From Thermoflavimicrobium daqui (GTDB taxonomy: Bacteria > Bacillota > Bacilli > Thermoactinomycetales > Thermoactinomycetaceae): 64,000 nucleotides of DNA. Every line of letters starts with the position of its first letter. The stretch's first letter is position 1. The notes under the pieces were generated by a model. The model was not told the origin of the DNA. It made no database searches and was given only the letters and a program-made list of their open reading frames with translations. Location of the stretch: contig NZ_KZ845663.1 of assembly GCF_003313465.1 (NCBI RefSeq), positions 419,911-483,910 of the forward strand, given 5' to 3'. Both the position numbers and the translations under genes were made by a program. Shown in pieces: positions 36,089 through 45,908 of the stretch.

Positions 36089-37186
36089 ATGAAACTGAAA
36101 TTACGTCTGATGTGGCATTTTATTTCTTTTTTTTGGTTATCCATGATCTCTACTGCAGTAATTCTTGTCATTATGTTGGAAGGGATTTTTCCATTATTTC
36201 ACCTTAAACAGGATGATGATATCCTATTAGCACCCATGACTATGATCATCAGTATCCTCTTGATTGCCTTTGCTTATGGTTGGTATTTCGGGAAACCCTT
36301 TTTCTTCCTGATGAAGTGGATTGGCGAGTTAGCTAATGGAACCTATCAAGAACCCGCTAATTTCCATAAGTTATATCATGAAAAGAATGGCAAGCTTAAA
36401 TATCCTTATCGTCTATATCAAGAGGTTTTTTTACATATGCATGCATTAACGAAGGAGCTAAAGCAAGCCGAAAAAGAACGGAAGCAACTAGAAGAAATGA
36501 AACAAAACTGGGCAGCAGGAATCTCCCATGACTTAAAAACACCACTAACTTATATCACTGGATACTCAGCGATGTTATTATCAACCGATCATAAGTGGAA
36601 ACCCGAAGAACAAATAGAATTTATTCAACAAATTCATCAAAAATCGTACCACTTGCAAGAGTTAATTTCCGATTTAAACTTATCTTTTCAAATGGACTAT
36701 CGAAAAATCCCTTTAAATAAGGTTAATCACAATATCGTCGAGTTTGTTCGCCGAATTATCGTCGATGTGATTAATGATCCCAGAGCGAAAGATTATCATC
36801 TAGATTTTTGTATATCCGTTGAGAAAGTGGATCTTGCCTTTGACGAAAAATTACTAAAACGCGCTTTAGTCAATCTCCTAATGAATTCAATTATTCACAA
36901 TCCGAAAGGAACTAAAATTACCATTTCTGTTGATGTAGACTCTGATGAAAAAAAGGTGATTATCATCATAAGCGACAATGGAATAGGAATGGATGAACAG
37001 ACAGTCAAACATTTATTCCACAAGTATTATCGAGGTTCATCCACAACCCAATCTGATGAAGGCAGCGGTTTAGGAATGGCCATTACCAAACAATTAATTC
37101 TTGCTCATGATGGGCAAATCGAGGTACATAGTCAACCTCAAGTAGGTACTTTTTTTCAAATCATACTTCCTATTTCATTAATATAA
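36089..37186 (+). CDS. Sensor histidine kinase with a short extracellular loop
   Basis: 365 residues. Two membrane helices (about 8-33 and 46-66) are joined by only about a dozen outside residues, the pattern of intramembrane-sensing kinases that monitor the envelope or an associated transporter. Cytoplasmic part: HisKA with the phospho-His in AGISHDLKTPLTYITGY (about residue 150) and an HATPase domain with LVNLLMNSIIHN, ISDNGIGM and GSGLGMAI. Partner of the preceding regulator. The convergent ABC exporter genes may be its targets or the source of its signal. Confidence 0.9.
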   Translation: MKLKLRLMWHFISFFWLSMISTAVILVIMLEGIFPLFHLKQDDDILLAPMTMIISILLIAFAYGWYFGKPFFFLMKWIGELANGTYQEPANFHKLYHEKNGKLKYPYRLYQEVFLHMHALTKELKQAEKERKQLEEMKQNWAAGISHDLKTPLTYITGYSAMLLSTDHKWKPEEQIEFIQQIHQKSYHLQELISDLNLSFQMDYRKIPLNKVNHNIVEFVRRIIVDVINDPRAKDYHLDFCISVEKVDLAFDEKLLKRALVNLLMNSIIHNPKGTKITISVDVDSDEKKVIIIISDNGIGMDEQTVKHLFHKYYRGSSTTQSDEGSGLGMAITKQLILAHDGQIEVHSQPQVGTFFQIILPISLI

Positions 37187-37306
37187 ACAATACAAGATAA
37201 GTTTCACAAATTTGATCAAAAAATTAGATCATTCGCTAAAGCATTAAGTAGCTAGTTTAGAATGAAACGAGAGCGCTATGATATATTAATCTACTATCTA
37301 CAGTCC

Positions 37307-37358
37307 AAAAGGATATGACCCCAAAGGCGCTTTAACGCAACTTGAGGTCATACCCTTT
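37307..37358. terminator. Bidirectional terminator between the histidine kinase and the ABC permease
   Basis: AAAAGGATATGACCCCAA pairs with CTTGAGGTCATACCCTTT as an imperfect long stem between convergent operons. Confidence 0.7.
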
Positions 37359-37370
37359 ATATTTTGCTTT

Positions 37371-38927
37371 TTACTGTTTAGCCAGCTGACGCCATGCCGT
37401 AATCGAGAAGAGTAAGATAGTAATTCCCAGTAAGAGGAGTGTATGCGAAAGTATAGGTTGACTTACTCCCATATAGTCGAACATAGGGTTCGCGTTTACA
37501 GGACCAAGGTACCATAAAAATAAATACAAACCCTCAAACAACTTCCTTGTACCACTTAGACTTCCTAAACAAAAGGCTAATGTTGGGATAAATAAAGCAC
37601 CTACTATCCAAGCAAAAATAAAGTCACTTTCATTGTAAAAACGTATGATTGCTCCACTGCCAATAATAAGTGCTAAAATGACTCCAGCTAACCAGCTGGC
37701 CATAAACTGACGCCTTCCAGATATTCCAGTCGCCACGATTGCTTCAGTTCGATATAGCTTTTCTTTCACCGCCATTTGAGACCAAACTGTAATCGGCCAA
37801 ATCCATACAAAAGAAAGTAACCTTTTATCAGGTTCAATCGAACAATTGAAGCTAAAAAAAATAAGTCCAAGAGCGATGATATGCCACCATAAATTCATCC
37901 CCTTTAACATCAATCTTAGCTCATGAAAAGTCATGGTTAAGAGTGAAACCTGCTTCTGACCGCTGTATGGAGTCAATCGAAAAGAGGGAGACGAAATATC
38001 CATCACTTCAAGTTTTTGATGCTGATGTTGATAAAATTTCGAGAGATCAAGATATGTTTTCTTCTCTTTCATCGGCTTGGTTAAATAAGATCTCCGAAAT
38101 AAAACAGTAGAAATTCCCATAATAATTAGAGCGAATAGCAACAACCAACTACGTTGTAACAAGTAATTAAAAGACCAGTCGATCCCTTGCCACACAAATT
38201 TTTTAAGTGTTATCGGTGTTTCAAAGAAGTTAAAGCCAAAGTGAATCATATCTGACTGTGCTGCCTTTGAATCAATCGGGGTTATACCTGCTTTTATATT
38301 CTGCAAAATAAACTCTGTTCCAAAAACATCATAAAAGCTTTCTTGTTCCATGGATTGAATAAATAAAACCATAATCCCAATAAAGTAGATGATATTTCCC
38401 CAAGCACCTGTCAGCCATGGAATCACATCAAATAATACAGTTAGAGAGGCGAGTATCAAAAACACAGGGAGCAAAATAATCAAATAAGTCAATAGGTAAT
38501 CATGTAAGTAAAGTCGGAAGTCTTCTGCACGAATCAATTGCATGGATATAAATCCTAGAGTTAGAACAGCTCCCATCATCGCATAAACCAAAAAATTGCT
38601 TAAGGTTTTGCCTATGATATACTTCGCCTTAGAAATGGAGGAAGATCCAATCATTTGCCCCATTCGCAACTGTATATCCCTCGAAATGGGATCTCGTAAA
38701 TAATAAAAACCAAACATACATGTAAATACACTTCCTAAAATACCTAACATACCACTCATCCAAGCAGAATTGTATATACCCCGTACTCCCGCTATATCTA
38801 ATGTCGTATAGGGTGCCCCATCAGATGGAACAAATATATAACTTAGTGCAATAATCGCACCTAAAACAATCCAAAACGAATGACTTCTTACTTGCCTTTT
38901 TAACTCTGTAACCACAAAATAAACCAT
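37371..38927 (-). CDS. ABC transporter permease
   Basis: 518 residues with about ten to twelve membrane helices in two clusters (about 15-250 and 335-515) separated by a soluble stretch (270-330). It resembles ABC-2-type exporter permeases found beside Bcr/Nod-type ATPases in Firmicutes. It is the last gene of the ATPase-lipoprotein-permease set, 42 bp after the lipoprotein. The substrate is unknown; export of a peptide, antibiotic or lipid is plausible from the adjacent envelope-sensing kinase. Confidence 0.82.
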   Translation of the reverse strand: MVYFVVTELKRQVRSHSFWIVLGAIIALSYIFVPSDGAPYTTLDIAGVRGIYNSAWMSGMLGILGSVFTCMFGFYYLRDPISRDIQLRMGQMIGSSSISKAKYIIGKTLSNFLVYAMMGAVLTLGFISMQLIRAEDFRLYLHDYLLTYLIILLPVFLILASLTVLFDVIPWLTGAWGNIIYFIGIMVLFIQSMEQESFYDVFGTEFILQNIKAGITPIDSKAAQSDMIHFGFNFFETPITLKKFVWQGIDWSFNYLLQRSWLLLFALIIMGISTVLFRRSYLTKPMKEKKTYLDLSKFYQHQHQKLEVMDISSPSFRLTPYSGQKQVSLLTMTFHELRLMLKGMNLWWHIIALGLIFFSFNCSIEPDKRLLSFVWIWPITVWSQMAVKEKLYRTEAIVATGISGRRQFMASWLAGVILALIIGSGAIIRFYNESDFIFAWIVGALFIPTLAFCLGSLSGTRKLFEGLYLFLWYLGPVNANPMFDYMGVSQPILSHTLLLLGITILLFSITAWRQLAKQ

Positions 38928-38968
38928 CTGATCATCCCTATCCTTTTTAAATCATACACATCATATTG

Positions 38969-39787
38969 CTATTTTTTAGTTAAATATATTTCTCCTGTTA
39001 CTGATTTCACTTTTAAAACGGGACTATCTTCTTTCTTTTCCCCAATATATCCCAATTTCTTTTTCGTTCCATTGGAAGATGGGTGAATCAGAAAGTCTGT
39101 TTTGACTTCATTTATTTGTGAATCAAGATCTACTTTTAATGATTGAGGATTTTTGTCCATCCTTACTTGAACCTTTCCATTTTTTACATTGATTTGATTT
39201 TCTCCGATAGGATCCTCACGAAGAGATACATTGACTTGTCCGGTTTCACTTTGTAAGTCAAATGATCCTATAATTTTTTGTAAAGTCATATTTCCAGCCG
39301 AAGATACACCTTTAATCTTCTCGCTTTTTACTTCGTTGAACTTGACAGACCCTGTTTTTGTAGCAAATTTTACATCACCAGCCTGAATACTACGACTATA
39401 TATATTTCCTGCTTCTGTTTTCATCGTAACTTGTTCATATAGTTTATGGGGTAGATATACTTTAACATCAGGTAAGGTTAGATCTAAATCTAATTGAATT
39501 CCGGACTTTACAGATCCTATCGCTTTGATTTCTAAACTCTTATCTTGTTGGTTTGCTTTTAAATGAATAGAATCGTCTCCTTCTTTCTTCCATAACTCTA
39601 CTTTTATCTCTTCTTCTTGAGTTGGCTGAACGGAGATATTGGCAACATTACTTTGAATATTAATTTGTTGAATTTCATCCGCTAGAAAAGCTTTACTTTC
39701 CGCCTTTTCAGGTGGTTGATTCGAACATCCGACGATGGTAAATACCGAGCTGGCTAGAATTACGGAACCTAAAAGTTTCTTTTTCAA
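38969..39787 (-). CDS. DUF4097-like beta-helical lipoprotein
   Basis: 272 residues. A lipoprotein signal ends in the lipobox IVGC (Cys near residue 21). The rest is a regular run of short beta-strands with recurring G-N-I/G-S-V turns (AGNIYSRSIQAGDVKFATKTGSV split over two coils), typical of the DUF4097 / putative adhesin family. Start TTG 39787 follows AGAGGAATG. Such proteins often sit in two-component/ABC loci; the role is unknown, perhaps a sensor or accessory of the exporter. Confidence 0.8.
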   Translation of the reverse strand: MKKKLLGSVILASSVFTIVGCSNQPPEKAESKAFLADEIQQINIQSNVANISVQPTQEEEIKVELWKKEGDDSIHLKANQQDKSLEIKAIGSVKSGIQLDLDLTLPDVKVYLPHKLYEQVTMKTEAGNIYSRSIQAGDVKFATKTGSVKFNEVKSEKIKGVSSAGNMTLQKIIGSFDLQSETGQVNVSLREDPIGENQINVKNGKVQVRMDKNPQSLKVDLDSQINEVKTDFLIHPSSNGTKKKLGYIGEKKEDSPVLKVKSVTGEIYLTKK

Positions 39788-39889
39788 TTTTCATTCCTCT
39801 TTTCTATTAGAGAAGTTTTAGATAGCCTTTTTTCATTTCATTCTGATTCAATATCTAATCTTTGTTTTGGAACCAATGATAAAACCTTT

Positions 39890-40756
39890 TCATTTTTCTA
39901 AGGTAGTATAGTACAAATAAACATCTTCTAAGGTTGCAGCAACCTTCTTCGCTTCTGAACAAGGCGGTTGATCTGAGATCACTCGTATTTCCATGCCCTC
40001 ACTTCGATAAACAGCTTGGCTTACAAGATACTGTTTTTGTATTCGATTGAATTGGTCACTGGTTACAATGCACTTCCATACTTTCCCTTCGATGTTTTGA
40101 ATAAGTTTTTCGGGTTGCATATATGCCAATAGTTGACCTTGATGTAAAAGGGCTATTTGTGTTGCTATTGACTCAATATCTGAAACGATATGAGTTGATA
40201 GAATTATAAGGCGATCGTGTGCCAAGGTTGATAACAATTGTCGAAAGCGAATTCTCTCCTCTGGATCTAAACCTACGGTTGGTTCATCAACGATCAGTAA
40301 CTTAGGGTCATTTAATAACGCTTGAGCGATTCCCACTCTTTGCTTCATTCCTCCAGAATATCCACCAATCGGATACTTACAGTTCTCTGTTAGATTCAAA
40401 GCTACGATTAACTCATTAATTCTCTTTCGGGCTATCTTCATTGGAACTCCTTTGATCGAAGCCATATATTCTAGAAATTCAATCGCATTTAGCCCTGGGT
40501 ATACCCCAAAATCTTGTGGTAAAAAGCCTAGCTCTTCTCTTAGCTTTTTCGGTTTTTTGGCAATATCCGTTCCGTTCCATCGAATCTGTCCTGAACTAGG
40601 CTGATCAAGTGTAGCTATTATTCGCATTAGCGTTGATTTTCCAGCTCCATTCGGTCCAAGTAAACCGATAATCCCAGATGTAAATTGAACGTTTATATCC
40701 CGTAAGGCCACTTTATTTTTATATTTTTTACTCACTTGTTGAATGGTTAGATTCAT
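39890..40756 (-). CDS. ABC transporter ATP-binding protein
   Basis: 288 residues. Walker A GPNGAGKS (about 33-40), Q-loop FLPQDFGVYP, signature YSGGMKQRVG, Walker B LLIVDEPTVGLDP and the switch His in ILSTHIVSD. The C-terminal 70 residues are a family-specific extension. ATG 40756 is preceded by AGGAGG. First gene of the exporter set, followed by the DUF4097-like lipoprotein and the permease. Confidence 0.93.
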   Translation of the reverse strand: MNLTIQQVSKKYKNKVALRDINVQFTSGIIGLLGPNGAGKSTLMRIIATLDQPSSGQIRWNGTDIAKKPKKLREELGFLPQDFGVYPGLNAIEFLEYMASIKGVPMKIARKRINELIVALNLTENCKYPIGGYSGGMKQRVGIAQALLNDPKLLIVDEPTVGLDPEERIRFRQLLSTLAHDRLIILSTHIVSDIESIATQIALLHQGQLLAYMQPEKLIQNIEGKVWKCIVTSDQFNRIQKQYLVSQAVYRSEGMEIRVISDQPPCSEAKKVAATLEDVYLYYTTLEK

Positions 40757-40852
40757 ATTTTATTCCTCCTGTGATCATCTATGATTGATTATAGGAGGTG
40801 AAAGTAAAAACAAAGTAAAATAAAGACGAAATACAGATAAAATTTCCCCATA

Positions 40853-40892
40853 AAAAAACTGGCATTCTACAATGAATGTAGAGTACCAGTTT
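40853..40892 (-). terminator. Terminator after the symporter gene
   Basis: AAACTGGCATTCTAC and GTAGAGTACCAGTTT form an imperfect stem; on the minus strand a run of seven T residues follows. Confidence 0.8.
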
Positions 40893-40943
40893 CACCTTTG
40901 TATCGAATTTAAATTCGCAACAAAATATGATCTAAGTTTTTTA

Positions 40944-42176
40944 TTAAGCAGCCTGACCTTCTTGTTGCTCCTCGCCTTTCGCTACAACACAAGCTACACA
41001 AGCATCTCCGGTAATATTTGTCACAGTTCGACTCATATCAAGCAAACGGTCAACTCCCATGACAATGGCAATTCCCTCTACAGGCAAGCCAACTGAGTTT
41101 AGTACCATCGCCAGTGTAATAAGACCTACTCCCGGAACTGCTGCTGTTCCAATCGAAGCGAGTGTAGCTGTTAAAATAATCATTAATTGAGCTTGTAGAT
41201 CAAGTGGAATTCCCCACAGTTGCGCGATAAATACAGCTGCAACCCCCTGCATGATCGCTGTACCATCCATATTAATGGTTGCTCCAAGTGGTAGTACAAA
41301 ACTACTAATGGATTTGGGTACTTTTAAATCACGTTCTGCACATTCCATCGTCACCGGAAGTGCTGCTGCACTACTACTCGTGGTAAAGGCAACCTCCATG
41401 GCTGGAAGCATCGACTTAAAGAATCGTAATGGATTCATTTTTGCAAACACACTTAAAAGGGTTCCATAGGTAATCGCCATATGCAAAATAAGTGCTAATA
41501 AAATAGCAATCATATACCAAGCCATCGATCCGATTAAGTCAACCCCGGCTTTCCCGACAGCTCTTGCCATCAATGCAAATGCCGCATAAGGGGCTGTTAC
41601 CATAATTAGCTGAACCAGCTTAATCATAATTTGATTGGCTTGTTCCACAAACTCGTTCACACGAGCTGCTTTTTCTTTGAGAAAGGCCATACCGATCCCG
41701 AATAAAAGGGCAAAAAAGATAATTTGTAGCATTTCGGCATCAGCAAATGCCTTCACTGGGTTTTCTGGGATAACATTTAATAACGTATCTTTAACACTGG
41801 GCGCCTTACTGATTTCTGGCTTTTCCGTAGTTGTACCAATATTGGTCCCAGTTCCTGGATCAACCACATTCGCTATCACAAGCGCAAAAGTAATAGCGAT
41901 CGCCGTTGTAAGCAAATAAAGAATAACTGTTTTCCCACCGATACGCCCTAATTTTTTAGGATCAGCAATCCCCGCTGCTCCAGATACAATGGAAAAAAAC
42001 ACTAACGGAACTACAACCATTTTAATCGCTTTAATAAAAAGCACTCCAATTGGATCAAAGAAGTATTCATTAATCGGCTCAAACGCTTTAGGAAAATATA
42101 AATTTAATATAAGTCCTACTGCCAATCCCAAAAGAATACCAATGAGTATTTTGGTCGTCATCGTCAGTTTCTTCAT
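40944..42176 (-). CDS. Dicarboxylate/amino acid:cation symporter
   Basis: 410 residues of the DAACS family (GltP/GltT/DctP type), importing glutamate, aspartate or C4-dicarboxylates with H+ or Na+. Eight membrane helices and two re-entrant loops are expected; the signature stretches TSSSAAALPVTMECA and LPLGATINMDGTA are present near residues 265-310, with the late VGLPVEGIAIVMGVDRLLDM and TNITGDA. AAGGAG precedes ATG 42176 by 11 bases. A catabolite-control-like site lies about 215 bp upstream. Substrate choice cannot be fixed from sequence. Confidence 0.93.
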   Translation of the reverse strand: MKKLTMTTKILIGILLGLAVGLILNLYFPKAFEPINEYFFDPIGVLFIKAIKMVVVPLVFFSIVSGAAGIADPKKLGRIGGKTVILYLLTTAIAITFALVIANVVDPGTGTNIGTTTEKPEISKAPSVKDTLLNVIPENPVKAFADAEMLQIIFFALLFGIGMAFLKEKAARVNEFVEQANQIMIKLVQLIMVTAPYAAFALMARAVGKAGVDLIGSMAWYMIAILLALILHMAITYGTLLSVFAKMNPLRFFKSMLPAMEVAFTTSSSAAALPVTMECAERDLKVPKSISSFVLPLGATINMDGTAIMQGVAAVFIAQLWGIPLDLQAQLMIILTATLASIGTAAVPGVGLITLAMVLNSVGLPVEGIAIVMGVDRLLDMSRTVTNITGDACVACVVAKGEEQQEGQAA

Positions 42177-42669
42177 TCATTCCACTCCTTATCTCATAAT
42201 TTTCAATCCATAGATAATCGCTTTTCAACTCTAGCCTTATCAATTTAAACCTATTTCCTCTAATTGCATTTGTTATCATTAAATATTTAGGAATAAGCAA
42301 GTTGAATCGAATTACCATAATATTCACTCATATTGCGATATATCTATCGATTTCTTTTTGTGTCTATATTTTATCAATAAAAAGCAAAAAAGAAAACGTT
42401 TCCAACGGGAGAATAATAAATATTATTATTCTGACGAATGGATTTCAATTGTAAGATGTGAATGAAGTAATATCAAATCAAATATCCACCGATTTTTAAT
42501 AATTATATTTAATATTGTAATATTTTAGAAAAAAGGACTTTGAACTGTGAGATGAGAAACGAGAAATGGCTGATCAAAGTGTAATTCTTAGAGTTAATAT
42601 TCTATTTATTATCTGTTAAGCTTCTATTAATCTTTGTTTCTTATAATATAGATTACAAGGGGGTTACTT
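42177..42669. other. Divergent gap between the symporter and the esterase-family gene
   Basis: About 490 bp, very AT-rich, with no ORF. It carries a cre-like site (42391-42404) and a TATAAT-like hexamer (42642-42647) just before the esterase-family gene. Nothing else is recognised. Confidence 0.5.
42391..42404. promoter_or_regulatory. Possible catabolite-responsive element (cre)
   Basis: AGAAAACGTTTCCA is near-palindromic and close to the CcpA consensus TGWAANCGNTNWCA, differing mainly at the first positions. It lies upstream of the symporter, a gene type often under carbon control. Confidence 0.35.
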
Positions 42670-44136
42670 ATGAAAATAAGAAAACATTGGCTTTCAATTA
42701 CCGCTGTTACTGGCCTAGTGGTTACGAGTTTATTTTCGACAAACATATCATATGCCAATACAGCGTCAATGGATGAATCACCTGCATGGAGCAAGTGGTT
42801 ACAAAAAAACGCTTATCCCGTTAAGAAACTAGCTCCAAGTTCAAATGATCTGTACAAGGATTTGCGTTTTTTAAAGAAAGTACTCAAAGACAAAAGAGTC
42901 GTCCTATTGGGAGAAAGCTCCCATGGTGCAGCTGAATTTAACTCATCCAAAGTTAGACTTGTTCAGTATTTACATGAAGAGTTAGATTATGATGTAATCG
43001 CTTTTGAATCTGGACTAGCGGAGAATCATGCTGCTGATATCCACGCTTCAAAAAACACACCACTTAAAACCATGCAAGATGCTATCTTTGGTGTATGGCA
43101 TGCCGAAGAAACTCTACCCCTTTTCGATTATCTAAAGAAAGAAAAGAAAACGAAAGATCCACTTACATTAGCTGGTTTTGATATGCAGCCGATGGGTTCA
43201 TATCCAACGTTTCTTAAGGATTGGTTGACAAAAGTAGACCCATCGATGGCCGAGAAAGCATATCAAACAGAGATAAAATTCATAAACTATTATCATGGTA
43301 TCAACACTACTTTTGATCAATTTCAACAGGAAAAGCCGAAAATGATTTCCGAATATCAAGATATTATCAACTTTGTAAAAAAGCATAAGAAGAAACTATC
43401 TGCTATCTATCCACAAAATTCTAATCTGATCCAAGTAACCGAATATGCGCTAAAAGATCGGATCAATTCTACAGAAAAAATCATTGAAAAAAATCTACTG
43501 TTCAGCCAATATGTAAATGAAGGAAAATACGAAGAAGCACAAAAATACTTTGATGAGCTTTCGGTCTTACGTGATCAAGCTATGGCTAATCATCTAACTT
43601 GGTTAGCTGAAAAATTATATCCCAACAAAAAAATCATTGTTTGGGCGCATAATCTGCATATCCGTAAAGCAAATACCAAAGCCGAAAATCCGAATCGCAG
43701 CCCTGTTGTCAGTATGGGTGAACTCATTCCCGCACGCTTAAAGAAACAGTCCTATGTAGTTGGACTATATATGAACAAAGGGGTTTCTGCTCTTAATAAC
43801 AGAGAACCTGCTCCGGTACGTTATCCACACCCCTCAGGTAATTTAGAGTCCATCTTAAGTAAGTCAGGTCATCCCAACGTTTTTGTAGACCTAAAACAGA
43901 AGAATAAAAAATGGACTTCATGGATGTTTACCAAACGCCAAGCGTTAGACTGGGGAATGTGGGACGAAAAATTGGTTCCTTATGAACAATACGATGGAAT
44001 TTTATTCATCAATGAAGTTCATATGCCCAAATACATCCCCTATCAACAATCGAAAACTATGATGCAAAAGAATAAAAAGCCCTTGCCTGTATCTAAAAAG
44101 GATATTCTATATGAAACCTCTTTCATGAATAGATAA
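42670..44136 (+). CDS. Exported erythromycin-esterase-family protein
   Basis: 488 residues with a signal peptide (basic start, hydrophobic 10-24, likely cleavage after SYA near residue 30). The rest matches the erythromycin esterase superfamily: LLGESSHGAAEF (about 79-90) with the catalytic His, VIAFESGLAEN (about 115) and IVWAHNLHIRKANT (about 325). Some members hydrolyse macrolide lactones, others have unknown roles, so resistance should not be assumed. ATG 42670 follows AAGGGGG. Monocistronic; export distinguishes it from the cytoplasmic resistance enzymes. Confidence 0.85.
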   Translation: MKIRKHWLSITAVTGLVVTSLFSTNISYANTASMDESPAWSKWLQKNAYPVKKLAPSSNDLYKDLRFLKKVLKDKRVVLLGESSHGAAEFNSSKVRLVQYLHEELDYDVIAFESGLAENHAADIHASKNTPLKTMQDAIFGVWHAEETLPLFDYLKKEKKTKDPLTLAGFDMQPMGSYPTFLKDWLTKVDPSMAEKAYQTEIKFINYYHGINTTFDQFQQEKPKMISEYQDIINFVKKHKKKLSAIYPQNSNLIQVTEYALKDRINSTEKIIEKNLLFSQYVNEGKYEEAQKYFDELSVLRDQAMANHLTWLAEKLYPNKKIIVWAHNLHIRKANTKAENPNRSPVVSMGELIPARLKKQSYVVGLYMNKGVSALNNREPAPVRYPHPSGNLESILSKSGHPNVFVDLKQKNKKWTSWMFTKRQALDWGMWDEKLVPYEQYDGILFINEVHMPKYIPYQQSKTMMQKNKKPLPVSKKDILYETSFMNR

Positions 44137-44142
44137 TTAAAT

Positions 44143-44179
44143 GACGACACCCCCTCTATAAAAGATGGGGGTTGTTGTC
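44143..44179 (+). terminator. Hairpin after the esterase-family gene
   Basis: GACGACACCCCC (44143-44154) and GGGGGTTGTTGTC (44167-44179) form an imperfect stem just after the stop. Confidence 0.55.
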
Positions 44180-44255
44180 CATTTTCACCCTATTGTTCAC
44201 ATATAACCACTGATTATTGGCGATGATGAAAGCGATGATACTCATAACAATTCCC

Positions 44256-45908
44256 TCAGATCATCTTCTCCTTATCAAATCCGATCGCCGTGAAATCATC
44301 GATATGAAATTCATGGACAAAAGGAGAGATTCTTAATGGTGACTCATCCACATAATATAAAAATACTCGTTTTCGTGCTCGAGTGATCGCCATATAGAGT
44401 AAATTCTTTTCTTCAACAATAAGTCGTTTCAGATCTGATTGATAATATTCATCATCTTTTCCTGCTTTTTGCTGTAAAACTTCTATTTTTTTCAAGAGTG
44501 GATAGGTTGATTGGGTAAATTGTAGAATAAACACATAGTCAAACTCAAGGCCCTTGACATGATGGATATCAGCCAGTAGGATGGGTTTTTTCTCCTCATT
44601 CGTCATCGACTTTTTCATATAGTCTTTTATATTTATAACATCTAGTTCTTGCTCTAGTGCCCGTAGAAGTGGGATGTGATTCATCTGATCTTGTTCTTCA
44701 TAACGATCGATCAAACAGATCGATGCATCTGGATCACGCATCTGGATCCAATGAATTTGGCTAACTATTTTTTGGACAAATTCTTTGATAGATGGGAAGT
44801 AGCCAATGTTAGGTAGCTCACCATTTCGTAGACTCGTAAGCTTAGGTTGACGCTCATACTCTCTATCTTCCAAGCGAAGGGCATTGGCAAATGCTAGAAT
44901 GGGTCGTGTCGATCGAAAATTTTGGTGTAAAACTCTGGTCTTATCACCATTCAATTGAAGTCCTAAGCTAGCATCCGAGTGCGGACTCATTTGATTGATG
45001 GGTTGTCTAGAATCCCCTGCAAGTACCAGCATTTCTTTACTTAGTTGCACTAACGCTTTTATTTGCATGGGTTGCAACTCATGTACATCATCAACCAATA
45101 CGAAATCATAGTGAAGGGACTGGGGGATTTGCTTAAGATAATATAATAGTAATAAAGCATAATCCTCAAGATCTATCTCCCTCTGATATTGGGTATGCAT
45201 TTCTTGTTGATAGAGCGTAAACAAATGATAAATGGTTAGACGTTGACTTCTAGTTAAATGAGTACACTTTTCCCGCCCAACCCTCTCTACTTCTAGATAA
45301 TCATCTTTACGAAGAAGTCCATTCGCTTTCATCCACAAAAACTCCTCCAGTAAAAACAAAGGGGTATGAGTATGATCCAACTCTTGTTCCGCTGATAGTC
45401 CTCTGTACCATTCCGATTGAATGAAGCGTTCACGTAGCATTTGGATACGATAAAGTCGTGTATCTGGGACTTTCTTTATATCTAGAGAGAAAGTGTTAGG
45501 CGGAACTACTATCTGATATCCAATTATTCTAAGTAAATTAGCTGCCATCTCATAAAAAGTACACAGCTCAAAATCATGTTTTTCTATTAGTAGTGTAAAC
45601 TCAGGACAAAGTGAAAGACGTTGATAAATATCTTCTTTAAGAGTTGGTGTTCGTGTAATAAATAAAAACCTCTTTCGCTCCTTATATTCATTCATCATCT
45701 TTAACATTTTCAGCATTAAGGTTACACTTTTCCCATTGCCAGCAGCCCCTTGAATATAAAGCTGATCACTTTTTTGCTCCAAAATCATTTGTTGTTCCTT
45801 TGAAGGCTGAATCTCTGGCAATCTATTAGGCATCTCAACATAAAATTGCCAAGCTTTAGCTGAACGTAACCAGAAGTCTTTCTGTTCCTCTTTACATACT
45901 TCGCTCAA
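44256..45908 (-). CDS. UvrD-like SF1 helicase, third gene of the helicase operon
   Basis: 550 residues. SF1 motifs are complete but divergent: Walker A QGAAGNGKS (about residues 57-65), a motif II reading LVDDVHELQP instead of the usual DEAQ, motif III VLAGDSRQPI, motif IV LHQNFRSTRP, motif V DIHHVKGLEFDYVFIL and motif VI LLYMAITRARKRVFL. I chose TTG 45908, 9 bases after AGAGGGGG; an in-frame ATG at 45935 has no ribosome site. Either start overlaps the AddB-like gene, so the three genes are coupled. Likely the second motor of a DNA-processing complex. Confidence 0.82.
   Translation of the reverse strand: MSEVCKEEQKDFWLRSAKAWQFYVEMPNRLPEIQPSKEQQMILEQKSDQLYIQGAAGNGKSVTLMLKMLKMMNEYKERKRFLFITRTPTLKEDIYQRLSLCPEFTLLIEKHDFELCTFYEMAANLLRIIGYQIVVPPNTFSLDIKKVPDTRLYRIQMLRERFIQSEWYRGLSAEQELDHTHTPLFLLEEFLWMKANGLLRKDDYLEVERVGREKCTHLTRSQRLTIYHLFTLYQQEMHTQYQREIDLEDYALLLLYYLKQIPQSLHYDFVLVDDVHELQPMQIKALVQLSKEMLVLAGDSRQPINQMSPHSDASLGLQLNGDKTRVLHQNFRSTRPILAFANALRLEDREYERQPKLTSLRNGELPNIGYFPSIKEFVQKIVSQIHWIQMRDPDASICLIDRYEEQDQMNHIPLLRALEQELDVINIKDYMKKSMTNEEKKPILLADIHHVKGLEFDYVFILQFTQSTYPLLKKIEVLQQKAGKDDEYYQSDLKRLIVEEKNLLYMAITRARKRVFLYYVDESPLRISPFVHEFHIDDFTAIGFDKEKMI

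Noticed and set aside
42670-44136. Calling the erythromycin-esterase-family protein a resistance gene
   Set aside because: It carries a signal peptide and the family includes many members with no known macrolide activity.
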